A DNA stretch of 64,000 nucleotides from NCBI GenBank assembly GCA_041846575.1, contig JBGZFC010000049.1:1-64000 (forward strand). Direction: 5' to 3'. The position numbers and the translations under genes were made by a program. This DNA is from JBGZFC01 sp041846575. GTDB taxonomy: Bacteria > Bacteroidota > Bacteroidia > Bacteroidales > Dysgonomonadaceae. Positions 44,825-53,312 of the stretch are shown piece by piece. Numbering within the stretch: the first letter of the stretch is position 1; the number at the start of each line of letters is the position of its first letter. Below the pieces are notes generated by a model. The model did no database searches. It had not been told where the DNA came from and worked only from the letters and a program-made list of their open reading frames with translations.

Positions 44825-46644
44825 TGAGACATTACAGCACTATATACAGGATAATATTTTTTATAACGCTAATATTCGTTAGCGTAGCTTTAACTAATGC
44901 ACAAGTAACTTTTCGCGCATCGGCACCGAGCACGGTAGAAAAAGGACAACAGTTCAGACTTAGTTACGTACTCAACAAAGATGGACGCGATTTGAGATTG
45001 CCCGAAATCAATGGTTTCGATGTGCTTTTCGGACCGAGCAAATCTCAAAGTTTTAGAAGTACCACAATAAACGGAAAAACAACAAACGAAAGTTCGGTAA
45101 CATACACCTATATATTTTCGGCTCAAAAAGAGGGCGATTTCACCATTGCACCTGCAACTATAGATGTTGACGGCACTATCTATAAATCTAACAGCGTAAA
45201 TATCAAAGTATTGCCAGCCGGCAAGTCCGGTTCCGGCAGTGTAGGAGTAAAACAGGAAAATCAGGCATCATCGCCAAATGTATCGGAAAAAGATGCGTTT
45301 ATTCGTGCAATTGTATCGAAAAACAGTGTTTACGAGCAAGAAGGATTTACCGTTACATTTAAACTATATACAACGCTCAACATTGTTGATATTGGCAAAA
45401 TCACTTTCCCTGAGTTTGAAGGCTTTATGGTGGAAGAGGTAGATGTGCCGTCTAATCAAGGGCAAATAGAGCGATATAACGGACGCAATTATTCGACTGC
45501 CGATTTACGAAAATCGATACTTTTCCCACAACGTTCAGGAAAAATTACCATCCCGAGCGGACGTTTGGAGATGGTTTTTTCTGTACCCTCGGGAAAAAGA
45601 GTTTCTACATTTTTCGGTACACAAGAGGTTATGGCTGATGTGAGAAAAACTTTGGTTACCAATCCGATTACCATTGATGTAAAAGAGTTGCCGAATAATA
45701 AACCCGAAAGTTTTTCAAATGCTGTAGGTACATTATCTTTCAAATCTTCAATCAGCACTCAACAAACAAGAGCAAACGAGCCAATCACTCTGACTTTCGA
45801 AATTTCGGGAACCGGAAATATGAAATTGATTCAAACACCGGAAGTTAAGTTTCCATCAAACTTTGAAGTGTATGACCCGGTTATAGATAATAATTTGAAG
45901 GTTACGACCAACGGACTAACAGGCAGTCGCAAAATAGAGATTTTGGCAATCCCGCGTTACGAAGGCAAGTTCAATATTCCGCCTATCGAATTTAGCTTTT
46001 TCGATTTGAATAGTCGCACATATAAAACCGTAAAATCTCCGTCGTACGATTTGCAAATCGCAAAAGGCGATCCGTCAAAAGCCAAAACGAGCAATTACGT
46101 AAATCAACAAAATGTAGATGTTGAGCAAGATATTCGCTTTTTAAAGCTAAAAAAACCACAGTTTTTCTCGAAAGATAAATTTTTCGCCGGTTCGATAACT
46201 TTTTGGTTTCTATACATTATTCCGCTAATTGCGTTTGTTCTGCTTTATCTGTTTAATCGAAAAAGAGCGAAGGATAATGCAAATATAGTTTTGACGCGAA
46301 CAAAGAAAGCAAATAAAGTTGCAACCAAAAGGTTGAAAATAGCGGAAAAACATCTGAAAGCACATAATAAATCTCTCTTTTACGAAGAGATATTGCGTGC
46401 ACTTTGGGGATATTTCAGCGATAAACTCTCTATCCCGATTGCAAATTTAACAAAAGAGAATATTGAGGCAGAGTTGTCATCGAAAGGTATTAACGATGAG
46501 CTGATTAGCAAATTTATGAAAATCTTGAATACTTGCGAATTTGCTCGTTATGCACCGGTTGAAAGCGAAGGTGCTATGGAAAGTGTTTATAACGATACGG
46601 TTTTCGCTATTAGCGAGATGGAAAACAGATTAAAAAGGAAATAA
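44824..46644 (+). CDS. batD: BatD, large periplasmic/membrane Bat protein
   Basis: 606 residues: signal peptide (NAQV), several beta-sandwich domains in the periplasm (about 30-440), one membrane helix (about 460-480, FWFLYIIPLIAFVLLYLF) and a cytoplasmic helical tail. The start is the ATG at 44824, which overlaps the batC stop as TAATG; a TTG two codons upstream is less likely. The cytoplasmic tail resembles that of the 40987-42021 protein. Confidence 0.9.
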   Translation: MRHYSTIYRIIFFITLIFVSVALTNAQVTFRASAPSTVEKGQQFRLSYVLNKDGRDLRLPEINGFDVLFGPSKSQSFRSTTINGKTTNESSVTYTYIFSAQKEGDFTIAPATIDVDGTIYKSNSVNIKVLPAGKSGSGSVGVKQENQASSPNVSEKDAFIRAIVSKNSVYEQEGFTVTFKLYTTLNIVDIGKITFPEFEGFMVEEVDVPSNQGQIERYNGRNYSTADLRKSILFPQRSGKITIPSGRLEMVFSVPSGKRVSTFFGTQEVMADVRKTLVTNPITIDVKELPNNKPESFSNAVGTLSFKSSISTQQTRANEPITLTFEISGTGNMKLIQTPEVKFPSNFEVYDPVIDNNLKVTTNGLTGSRKIEILAIPRYEGKFNIPPIEFSFFDLNSRTYKTVKSPSYDLQIAKGDPSKAKTSNYVNQQNVDVEQDIRFLKLKKPQFFSKDKFFAGSITFWFLYIIPLIAFVLLYLFNRKRAKDNANIVLTRTKKANKVATKRLKIAEKHLKAHNKSLFYEEILRALWGYFSDKLSIPIANLTKENIEAELSSKGINDELISKFMKILNTCEFARYAPVESEGAMESVYNDTVFAISEMENRLKRK

Positions 46645-46654
46645 TATTGTCAAA

Positions 46655-47422
46655 ATGAAAATAGTAAAATATATATTATCAATAGCTGTTTTAAGTTGCG
46701 TTTTTTTATCGTTGAAGGCGCAAAGTGTGAATGAGATTGCCTTGGAAGCCTACAAAAGCGGAGACTACACAAAAAGTATCGAACTTTACGAGCAAGCTGT
46801 TACTCAAGGAGTGTCCGGCAATAGAGAGTCGCCCGAAATTTATTACAATCTTGCAAATGCCTATTTCAGAAACGACCAATTGGGCAAAGCAATCTTAAAT
46901 TATGAACGAGCTTTATTGATTCAGCCAAACGATAAAGATATTCGCCACAATCTGAAATTTGCCCGTTTGCGTACCGAAGATAAAATTGAATCGGTAAACG
47001 ATTTATTTATTTCCAATTGGATGAACGCTATACAAAATCTGTTTACATCAAACGGTTGGGCTTGGATTGGAATACTGTTTTTCATTCTGTTATTATGCAG
47101 TGTTGGTACATTTCTGTTTTCAAGGGTTGTATGGATTAAGAAAACAGCGTTCTATTCAAGTATCGTGTTTATGTCTCTTGTTTTTGCAGCTAACGCTTTC
47201 TCTTTTAAACAGAAAAATAAACTAATAAATCGCAATTCTGCAATAATAATGATGGGGTCCGCAACAATATATGCAGAGCCGAAAACAAGTAGCAAAGAGG
47301 TTTTTCAGTTGCACGAAGGAACAAAAGTAAAAGTGCGAAATAGAGATAATAACTGGATTGAAGTGGAAATTGGAAACGGAAGTGTAGGATGGACGACGGA
47401 TGAAAACGTTGAAATCATTTAG
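46655..47422 (+). CDS. batE: BatE, TPR and SH3 protein
   Basis: 255 residues: signal peptide (LKAQ), two or three TPR units (about 25-105), two membrane helices (about 130-150 and 155-180), and a C-terminal bacterial SH3-like domain (SATIYAEPKTSSKEVFQLHEGTKVKV) that may contact peptidoglycan. Last gene of the Bat operon, 10 bases after batD. Confidence 0.9.
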   Translation: MKIVKYILSIAVLSCVFLSLKAQSVNEIALEAYKSGDYTKSIELYEQAVTQGVSGNRESPEIYYNLANAYFRNDQLGKAILNYERALLIQPNDKDIRHNLKFARLRTEDKIESVNDLFISNWMNAIQNLFTSNGWAWIGILFFILLLCSVGTFLFSRVVWIKKTAFYSSIVFMSLVFAANAFSFKQKNKLINRNSAIIMMGSATIYAEPKTSSKEVFQLHEGTKVKVRNRDNNWIEVEIGNGSVGWTTDENVEII

Positions 47423-47468
47423 TCTCAGCATATTATCTACTTTAACCACATAAAAATATCTACTGTAT

Positions 47469-48170
47469 ATGAAAGAAATAGTTGAAAATATACTGCCTTT
47501 AGAAAGAGACCTGTTTCTACTGCTAAATGGCAGCAATTCCATCTTTTTAGACAATGTAATGTGGACAATAAGCGGACGCTTTGTATGGACACCGCTGCTG
47601 TTGTTCGTCCTGTTTCTGTTTTTCTATAAGACACGACCTAAAGAGGCTATTGTGACAACTCTCTTTTTTATACTGCTTTTTGTTGCATGCGATCAAGTAT
47701 CATCAGGTTTGTTTAAACCCTTTTTCGGTCGATTACGCCCAACTCACCATCCCGATTTTATGAATGTTGTAGATATGGTGAATAATTATAGAGGAGGACG
47801 ATTCGGATTCATTTCCGGACACGCTACAAACAGTTTCGGGTTGGCTGTTTTCTTATCGCTACTGTTTAAAAATCGACGACTAACTGTTGTCGCTTTAACT
47901 TGGGCTACGATAAACAGTTATTCGCGTATATATTTGGGAGTCCATTTTATTTCGGATATTGTCGGCGGAATTATCGTTGGATCTCTTATCGGAATAATTA
48001 TATACCAATTATATTCCTATTTTCGATACAGATTGTTTGTTATACCTGACCGACTTCGAAAAAATTCTGTTTACTCGCAAAAGCATGGTAATATGCTTGC
48101 ATTTTTCATTATCTCATGCTTGATAATAATTTTGATATTTAACCAACCTCTATCGCAATTGCCGCATTGA
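47469..48170 (+). CDS. PAP2-family membrane phosphatase
   Basis: 233 residues with about six membrane helices. The three phosphatase motifs are visible: KPFFGRLRP (near residue 79-87), SGHATNS (near 118-124) and SRIYLGVHFISD (near 157-168). Such enzymes dephosphorylate undecaprenyl pyrophosphate or lipid phosphates; an undecaprenyl-pyrophosphate role would fit the uppS gene at 56725, but substrate cannot be read from sequence. It is 46 bases after batE and may be read from the same transcript. Confidence 0.88.
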   Translation: MKEIVENILPLERDLFLLLNGSNSIFLDNVMWTISGRFVWTPLLLFVLFLFFYKTRPKEAIVTTLFFILLFVACDQVSSGLFKPFFGRLRPTHHPDFMNVVDMVNNYRGGRFGFISGHATNSFGLAVFLSLLFKNRRLTVVALTWATINSYSRIYLGVHFISDIVGGIIVGSLIGIIIYQLYSYFRYRLFVIPDRLRKNSVYSQKHGNMLAFFIISCLIIILIFNQPLSQLPH

Positions 48171-48340
48171 TTGTTTCTGGTATGTGGTTTACGTGGGCGT
48201 GTTTTGGGCATCCTGTCACATTGCCTAAGGGAGGTTCTGCGAATTCTTAACGAAACTTCGGCAAAGTGAAGGATTTATTTTTAGAAACAAGGCGCAATAA
48301 CCAAAGTCCAATAGCAAACAATGCAACAGAGTACAAAAAA

Positions 48341-48440
48341 TTTGTTGTCGTTCGATAAATATTCTCATTTTAAATTGATAAGATTTGTTGTAGATGATTT
48401 CAGCAATTATTACAGATAAATAACTTGGAAAGCCTAAAAT
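48341..48440 (+). repeat. Element family A copy (left part)
   Basis: GTTGTCGTTCGATAAATATT begins a stretch that aligns through TGATTTC...GATAAATAACTTGGAAAGCC with 61575-61662. It lies in the 542-base gap after the PAP2 gene, which has no coding sequence I can support. Confidence 0.5.
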
Positions 48441-48460
48441 TCATAACCTTATGTAATCGG

Positions 48461-48600
48461 AGCGCAGCTTATGGTGCAAACGACAACCCAACCTTTCAAC
48501 CCGAAGTGGTTGTACTTCTATGAAGTACTGCTTGTACCGATAAATTTCGGAGGCTTTCAGGCAATGTTTGTGGGTCATTGTTTACCGTAAGCTGCTCTGC
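48461..48600. repeat. Palindrome-rich inverted repeat
   Basis: GCGCAGCTTATGGTGCAAAC on the left pairs with GTTTACCGTAAGCTGCTCTGC-type sequence on the right (about 48461-48490 with 48571-48600). Inside lies a perfect small hairpin GTACTTC-TAT-GAAGTAC (48512-48528). Further hairpins follow: CACGAT-TAT-ATCGTG at 48624-48638 and CATAGCTATG at 48655-48664. This could be a decayed mobile element or a structured RNA; no gene is visible. Confidence 0.5.
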
Positions 48601-48682
48601 TTTATGCTGATTGCATGCGCTGGCACGATTATATCGTGAGGATTAATTATCACGCCATAGCTATGAGAGAATAATATTTACC

Positions 48683-48709
48683 AAAAAATGCTACAACATC
48701 TTTCTGTTG
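48683..48709 (-). terminator. Possible terminator of the SIMPL/paralogue operon
   Basis: On the minus strand CAACAGAAAGATGTTG forms a short hairpin, followed 4 bases later by six T residues, just beyond the stop codon at 48713. Confidence 0.45.
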
Positions 48710-48712
48710 CTA

Positions 48713-49228
48713 TTATTCCATCGTAACAACTAATCCTTTGCTTATTTGCGTCCAATGGTCATTGTTAGAAAGCCTTTTAACATGTTCGTTAGCACTGTCG
48801 TATTCAAAAGAAGCTTTTTTACTGTCTATCGTCCGGTAGGGCAAGTATAAATATAAAATACCGCCCACTTCGCAAGTGCCCCAATTTATATTTGCCAAAA
48901 AGTTGCGCGCATCCCAACGTAATATCACGTAAGCTGCCACCATATTCTCCTTTTTGTAATATTCCATATTTTCTATGTCCACGGTAGGATGCCAATTTCT
49001 TCCGCTTTGCGGAGAGATAATATTAGAAATTTGCTTGGTCATCTGCAATGCCGCTTCTTCCATTGGTACACGATAAGCACGCCTGATGGTTTCTTTACGG
49101 CGATACTCCTTTTCAATTTCTTGCAGTTCTCGATAGGAGTATTTTTTCTTTTTTTGATTAGATTGTGCCATCATCGACATGTTGAATATCAATAATATGG
49201 CGAAAGATATAAATAATGTTTTTTTCAT
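48713..49228 (-). CDS. Exported protein of unknown function, paralogue of the upstream gene
   Basis: 171 residues. A signal peptide (about 1-21, MSMMAQ) is followed by a basic, charged helix (YRELQEIEKEYRRKETIRR) and a beta-rich domain of about 110 residues, with the segments ISNIISPQSGRNWHPTVDIE, MEYYKKENMVAAYVILRWDA and ILYLYLPYRTIDSKKASFEY. I recognise no family. The frame is open from 49321, but the region before residue 32 overlaps the next gene and lacks sense; the start at 49228 opens a proper signal peptide. About 70% identical by eye to the protein of 49279-49803, but with a standard signal instead of a lipobox. Confidence 0.75.
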   Translation of the reverse strand: MKKTLFISFAILLIFNMSMMAQSNQKKKKYSYRELQEIEKEYRRKETIRRAYRVPMEEAALQMTKQISNIISPQSGRNWHPTVDIENMEYYKKENMVAAYVILRWDARNFLANINWGTCEVGGILYLYLPYRTIDSKKASFEYDSANEHVKRLSNNDHWTQISKGLVVTME

Positions 49229-49278
49229 AAGTAAAATTGTTCTTTGAATTAATAAATTGCTTTGGTATTTTTCTGTTG

Positions 49279-49803
49279 TTATTCCATTGTAATAATCAAA
49301 CCTCTGCTTATTTGCTCCCAATGGCTACTGTTGGATACTTTTGTAACATGGTCGTTTACTCTGTCGTATTCAAAAAAAGCTTTTTTACTGTCTATCGTCC
49401 GATAGGGCAAGTATAAATATAAAATACCGTCTACTTCGCAAGTACCATAGCCTATGCCCGCCGGAAAATGACGCGCATCCCAACGTAATATCACATAGGC
49501 TGCTACCATATTATCCTTTTTGTAATATTCCATATTTTCTATGTCCACAGAAGGACGCCAATTTTTGCCGCTCTGAGGAGAGATAATATTGGAAATATGC
49601 TTGGTCATGCGCAAAGCCGCTTTTTCCATTGGTTCGCGATATGTGCGCCTTATGTTTTCTTTACGGCGATACTCCCTTTCTCGCTCTTGCAATTGCCTGT
49701 AGCTATCTTTGCTCACATAGCTCGGAACATCGCAACTGTATAGTGTTATCGCCAACACAGTAAGAATTGCTGCTAAGAATAAAGATTTTAATAATTGTTT
49801 CAT
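49279..49803 (-). CDS. Lipoprotein of unknown function, paralogue of the downstream gene
   Basis: 174 residues. Lipobox ITLYSC (about 19-24), a basic helix (RQLQEREREYRRKENIRR) and the same conserved beta-rich domain as the neighbour (ISNIISPQSGKNWRPSVDIE ... ILYLYLPYRTIDSKKAFFEY). One conserved cysteine (YGTCEV) is shared by both copies. It follows the SIMPL gene by 12 bases and precedes its paralogue by 50 bases, a recent tandem duplication with one copy lipidated and one not. Confidence 0.75.
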   Translation of the reverse strand: MKQLLKSLFLAAILTVLAITLYSCDVPSYVSKDSYRQLQEREREYRRKENIRRTYREPMEKAALRMTKHISNIISPQSGKNWRPSVDIENMEYYKKDNMVAAYVILRWDARHFPAGIGYGTCEVDGILYLYLPYRTIDSKKAFFEYDRVNDHVTKVSNSSHWEQISRGLIITME

Positions 49804-49815
49804 AAATTTTTAATA

Positions 49816-50550
49816 TCATTTGATTTTATAAGATGAGCGTACAGTCACACTAGCTATTTTCATCTTGGATTCTGTATTCAATGATCCATACCAACTATAT
49901 TCTTCATCGGTATTAGCTCCAATAATTTGAAATACACCCATAGTTGATGAGGATAAATTTTTAATACCACTGTTGCTTCCCTCAGCGATAATAGAGGCAC
50001 GTTTATAAGCATCGGAAGATGCTTCTTTCAACAAATCCATTTTCAAAACATTCATATTAGTATAATAGTATTTAGGAGAATGAATGTCTAAATCAATTTT
50101 TGGGATGAACAAGGTCTGAATTTTTTGATACACATTTTCGATTTCATCTACACGTTCTGATTTTACAATAATATTAATGGATGCGATATAATATTTTATG
50201 GGTGTCTTTCTATTAGAATAGTATTCATCATTATATCCATCATAATGTTTCACGGAAGAATTTGAAACTGTTATTTCATTTTCAGTAATTCCCTTTTCTT
50301 TCAAAAAAGAAATTACTTTATTATGAGATTCTTGCAGTACCTCATAAGCTTTCAAGCGTTCATTTTCTTTAGTTGTTAAACTTATTTTCCAATAGGTAAG
50401 GTCGCTTTTTATATTGCGTTCCGCCTTTCCTGTAACAGTAATAATTGGGTCTCCATGTCTAAAATAACGAATACCTCTTGATAATAACCAAGCACTACCC
50501 ACTATGGCTATTGCGACCGTTATGGTCAATAAAACTTTTGGTTTTAACAT
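49816..50550 (-). CDS. SIMPL-domain (DUF541) envelope protein
   Basis: About 244 residues: one N-terminal membrane helix (about 4-24), then the SIMPL domain: ITVTGKAERNIKSDLTYWKISL near the start, IIVKSERVDEIENVYQ in the middle and AYKRASIIAEGSNSGIKNL towards the end. The role of this family is unclear; it is found in periplasmic and surface proteins. A second start codon at 50562 is possible. First gene of an operon with the two paralogous proteins; it lies directly downstream of the candidate RNA at 50607-50832. Confidence 0.82.
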   Translation of the reverse strand: MLKPKVLLTITVAIAIVGSAWLLSRGIRYFRHGDPIITVTGKAERNIKSDLTYWKISLTTKENERLKAYEVLQESHNKVISFLKEKGITENEITVSNSSVKHYDGYNDEYYSNRKTPIKYYIASINIIVKSERVDEIENVYQKIQTLFIPKIDLDIHSPKYYYTNMNVLKMDLLKEASSDAYKRASIIAEGSNSGIKNLSSSTMGVFQIIGANTDEEYSWYGSLNTESKMKIASVTVRSSYKIK

Positions 50551-50606
50551 GATTGAAAACATTTGTTTTATCTCTCAGACCCCAAGATAGAGAATTGTTA
50601 ATACAT

Positions 50607-50832
50607 AAAAAAAGAAGCGTGAGGTCCGTATGACACCACTCTTCTATAGCGGGCTCGTGAGAACAGCCTTAGAGAAAAAAATGACACATACGCCCCCCCA
50701 CGCCCATGACGTGGAAAGCCTCTATATCATTCTCCCTCTCTTTGAATTTTCTCACGATTCGCTATAGGAAGAATGAAGCATAACGCTTCCTACTTATTTT
50801 TTCTTATCGCAAAGACAATGCTTTGAGATACT
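50607..50832 (-). ncRNA. Candidate structured small RNA (6S-like shape)
   Basis: About 226 bases between a minus-strand TACATTTG box (50844-50837) and a run of seven T residues (50613-50607). Long-range arms pair across the interval: CTTCTATAGCG..CGTGAGAA at 50641-50663 with TTCTCACG..CGCTATAGGAAG at 50749-50771, and an outer AAGCGT/ACGCTT at 50615-50620 with 50783-50788. A central hairpin (CCACG/CGTGG, near 50699-50715) caps a large open region. A single long rod with an open centre is the general shape of 6S RNA; an untranslated leader of the SIMPL gene is the alternative. No known RNA consensus was matched. Confidence 0.5.
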
Positions 50833-50836
50833 GCTA

Positions 50837-50844
50837 CAAATGTA
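50837..50844 (-). promoter_or_regulatory. -7 box of candidate small RNA
   Basis: TACATTTG on the minus strand fits TAnnTTTG; the predicted RNA would start about 5 bases downstream. Confidence 0.5.
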
Positions 50845-51250
50845 TATATTTTCTTTTAAAATAAAAAGGATTTAAAGAATTATTTTAACATGGTTTTATC
50901 AATAAGGATACCCCCTGAATAAGAAAGAAATAGGATAACTCCTGTTTAGCAAAGATAACTTCTTGTTAATGTATGATGGGTGGTTTGTGATTGGTGTTCT
51001 CGTTCTCGCAAATCCTTTCGCGTGGAACTTGCGACAGCCAATGTTTCGGTGCGTAGTATCTTAATAAGTTTGTTGTAACTCAATTGCTCCTTTTAGCATT
51101 CATAATTTGCAGAGTACCGTAATATAAAAAAAAGACATCCAGTAAACAAGTTAAGCAGTGAACAGGTAAACTCCTCTCCTATCCAAGTCTCCCCTTCGTC
51201 CTCCGAAACACGTAACTCGAAACACAAATCTACTAAAGCACCAACTCGTT
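50845..51250. other. Gene-free interval upstream of the small RNA and beyond comF
   Basis: AT-rich DNA with scattered repeat-like fragments (TGATTGGTGTTCTCGTTCTC; CGAAACACGTAACTCGAAAC), but no open frame with family resemblance and no terminator that I can see for comF. Confidence 0.5.
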
Positions 51251-51946
51251 TTATATCGCTTCTCCCAAAGCCACAACACTTATTTTAATATCGGGCGATT
51301 GTGTCAATGCGGAAGCACAAGCTTCTATAGTTGAGCCGGTTGTGATTACATCATCCACTAAAAGTATATGATGTCCCGCATATTTCGAAGGCTCTTTTAA
51401 ATCAAAAATGCCTTTTACGTTTTCCCACCTTTGCGATTTGGATCTTTTCGTTTGTGTGGGATTTGAGATAGATCTTTGTAAATTGTCGTTCGATAACGGA
51501 ATTCCCGTAGTTTGAGAAATACCTTTTGCAATCATTTCCGATTGGTTGTAGCCTCGTAACTTCTCTTTTTCGGGATGTAAAGGCACAGGAACGATAAAGT
51601 CAACAGTGTTGATAAAGTTGCTGTCGAGCAAATCCTTTCCGTAAATTTTCCCGAGCAATATTCCCACGTTTTTTCCATTGTTATATTTAAGATTGTGAAT
51701 AAGCGGCGGTAGCATTCCCCCTTTTGTATAAAAACAGAAAGTTGCTATTCGCTGAAACGGAAAACGCCCCCATAATCTGTCTTCTATATGGTTGTGTGTT
51801 TCGAGATAATTGTTTGTTCGCGGCAATTTATACAAGCATTGCAGACAAATCTCCTCTTCGTCCGTTATCAGTCCGGAGTGACAAATCAGGCAGCAATTCG
51901 GATAGAAGAGATTTTGAAACTCTTTTATGATTCTACGCAGTTTCAT
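51251..51946 (-). CDS. comF: ComF family phosphoribosyltransferase-like protein
   Basis: 231 residues. N-terminal zinc-binding cysteines (CCLICH near residue 18 and CLQC near 33) precede a type I phosphoribosyltransferase fold with the PRPP loop ILLVDDVITTGSTIEACA (near 193-210). ComF proteins are tied to DNA uptake or processing in other bacteria, but many are of unknown substrate. The start overlaps the recX stop by 4 bases (ATGA), so the two are translationally coupled. Confidence 0.9.
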   Translation of the reverse strand: MKLRRIIKEFQNLFYPNCCLICHSGLITDEEEICLQCLYKLPRTNNYLETHNHIEDRLWGRFPFQRIATFCFYTKGGMLPPLIHNLKYNNGKNVGILLGKIYGKDLLDSNFINTVDFIVPVPLHPEKEKLRGYNQSEMIAKGISQTTGIPLSNDNLQRSISNPTQTKRSKSQRWENVKGIFDLKEPSKYAGHHILLVDDVITTGSTIEACASALTQSPDIKISVVALGEAI

Positions 51947-52422
51947 TCGTTATAAATTTGATTAACAACCTTTACTACATCTCTCATTTCAAACCCCCTG
52001 CCGAGTGCAAAACGAATCAGTTTGTTTCTTTTTTCGAAAACGTTATTGCCACGAATGCTTTTTGCTTTCTTTTCCAATAATGGCTTTAGTTCATCAGTCA
52101 GGTTGTCGGCGTGAATTTCCTCGAAAATCTTATTAACTGCCTGATGGTCAATATTCTTTTGTTGCAAGGCGAACGCGATTTTATTTTTGCCCCACTTGTT
52201 AATTTTCAGTTTATCGTTTATAAAACTACGGACATAACGCTTGTCGTCAATAAATCTGTTTTCTTGTAGCAGAGCTATTATTTCAGATATTTGATTTTCA
52301 GGTAGAGACATCCTTTGCAGGCTACGTTTTATGTCGAAAGAAGAACACTCTTTTGCAGAACATTTTCGAGCCATTGAGGCATAAACTTTCTTGATGTCTA
52401 TTTTTTTTTCTTCCTTTTCCAT
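51943..52422 (-). CDS. recX: Regulatory protein RecX
   Basis: About 159 residues of short three-helix repeats, with RSLQRMSLPENQISEIIALLQENRFIDDKRYVRSFINDKL as the clearest RecX segment. RecX binds and restrains RecA filaments. The ATG at 52422 is preferred; a TTG at 52443 overlaps the prmC stop and would extend the protein by seven residues, giving the ATGA-like coupling seen elsewhere. Middle gene of prmC-recX-comF. Confidence 0.88.
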   Translation of the reverse strand: MEKEEKKIDIKKVYASMARKCSAKECSSFDIKRSLQRMSLPENQISEIIALLQENRFIDDKRYVRSFINDKLKINKWGKNKIAFALQQKNIDHQAVNKIFEEIHADNLTDELKPLLEKKAKSIRGNNVFEKRNKLIRFALGRGFEMRDVVKVVNQIYNE

Positions 52423-52439
52423 GATTATTAGATTATGTT

Positions 52440-53279
52440 TCAACCATTTTTGGCATACACCATCCTTTGATTCTGTGAAATATCTTTTTTTATTTCAACA
52501 TGCGTAAATCCTTTCTCTCTCAGCATACGCTCAATCTCGTCGCCTTTTGCTCTGTTGATTTCGAAATAGAGAGAGCCGTCCGATACAAGGTTTTGCAACG
52601 CAAAATCGGCAATTTTTTCATAAAAAACGAGAGGATTATTATCTTCCACAAAAAGAGCTTGATGAGGCTCGAAAATCAGTACATTATTTTCCATTTCCCG
52701 TTTCTCAGACTCGGCAATATAGGGCGGATTACTGACTATTATGTTCCATCTTTTGTCGGAAAAATTGCAACCCAGAATATCTACTTTTTCAAAAGTAATA
52801 TCAACTTTGTTTATTATCGCGTTTTGTTTGGCAACATCAAGTGCGTTTTCGGAAATATCCCAAGCAGATACATTGGCATTGTGAATGTTTTTCGCCAATG
52901 ATATTGCTATACAGCCGCTTCCGGTGCCAATATCGAGAATGTTGCCCGATAAGTCGGCATGATTGGAGATAATCCATTCGACCAACTCTTCGGTTTCTGG
53001 TCGCGGTATCAGAACGGAACAATTGACCGAAAAAGGTAATCCGAAAAACTCGGTTTTTCCCAAAATATACTGAATTGGCTCATAATTTTTTAGTCGGGTA
53101 ACAAATTCATTTAGTTTTGATGTTTCGGAACAAGATAAATTGTTAATTTTGTAAGTTACAATATCCGAAAAAGAGATATGAAACTCATCTTCAAAAATCA
53201 TTCTTATCAGCGCACTAACTTCCGCAGGAGTGTATATTGCAGATAGTTCTTCTTTGATTTGTTTGATGATTGTTTGCAT
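52440..53279 (-). CDS. prmC: Release factor glutamine methyltransferase PrmC (HemK)
   Basis: Methylates the GGQ glutamine of peptide-chain release factors. 279 residues: an N-terminal helical domain (1-85) and a SAM-dependent methyltransferase domain with DIGTGSGCIAISLA (116-129) and the NPPY motif at 184-187. The frame is open from 53465 but the family start (QTIIKQIKEEL) and a -7 box at 53298-53305 give 53279. First gene of the operon, divergent from ribD by 33 bases. Confidence 0.94.
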   Translation of the reverse strand: MQTIIKQIKEELSAIYTPAEVSALIRMIFEDEFHISFSDIVTYKINNLSCSETSKLNEFVTRLKNYEPIQYILGKTEFFGLPFSVNCSVLIPRPETEELVEWIISNHADLSGNILDIGTGSGCIAISLAKNIHNANVSAWDISENALDVAKQNAIINKVDITFEKVDILGCNFSDKRWNIIVSNPPYIAESEKREMENNVLIFEPHQALFVEDNNPLVFYEKIADFALQNLVSDGSLYFEINRAKGDEIERMLREKGFTHVEIKKDISQNQRMVYAKNG

Positions 53280-53297
53280 ATTGATTTGAGAAAAAAA

Positions 53298-53305
53298 CAA
53301 AGGTA
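53298..53305 (-). promoter_or_regulatory. -7 box of prmC-recX-comF operon
   Basis: Reads TACCTTTG on the minus strand, 18 bases before the prmC start. The ribD start codon on the other strand is only 8 bases away, so ribD expression must use a promoter overlapping prmC. Confidence 0.55.
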
Positions 53306-53312
53306 TAAAAAA

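Noticed and set aside
50582..50589. TATCTTGG on the minus strand as SIMPL promoter
   Set aside because: It differs from TAnnTTTG at one key base and has no -33 element; the SIMPL gene may instead be read from the upstream RNA promoter.
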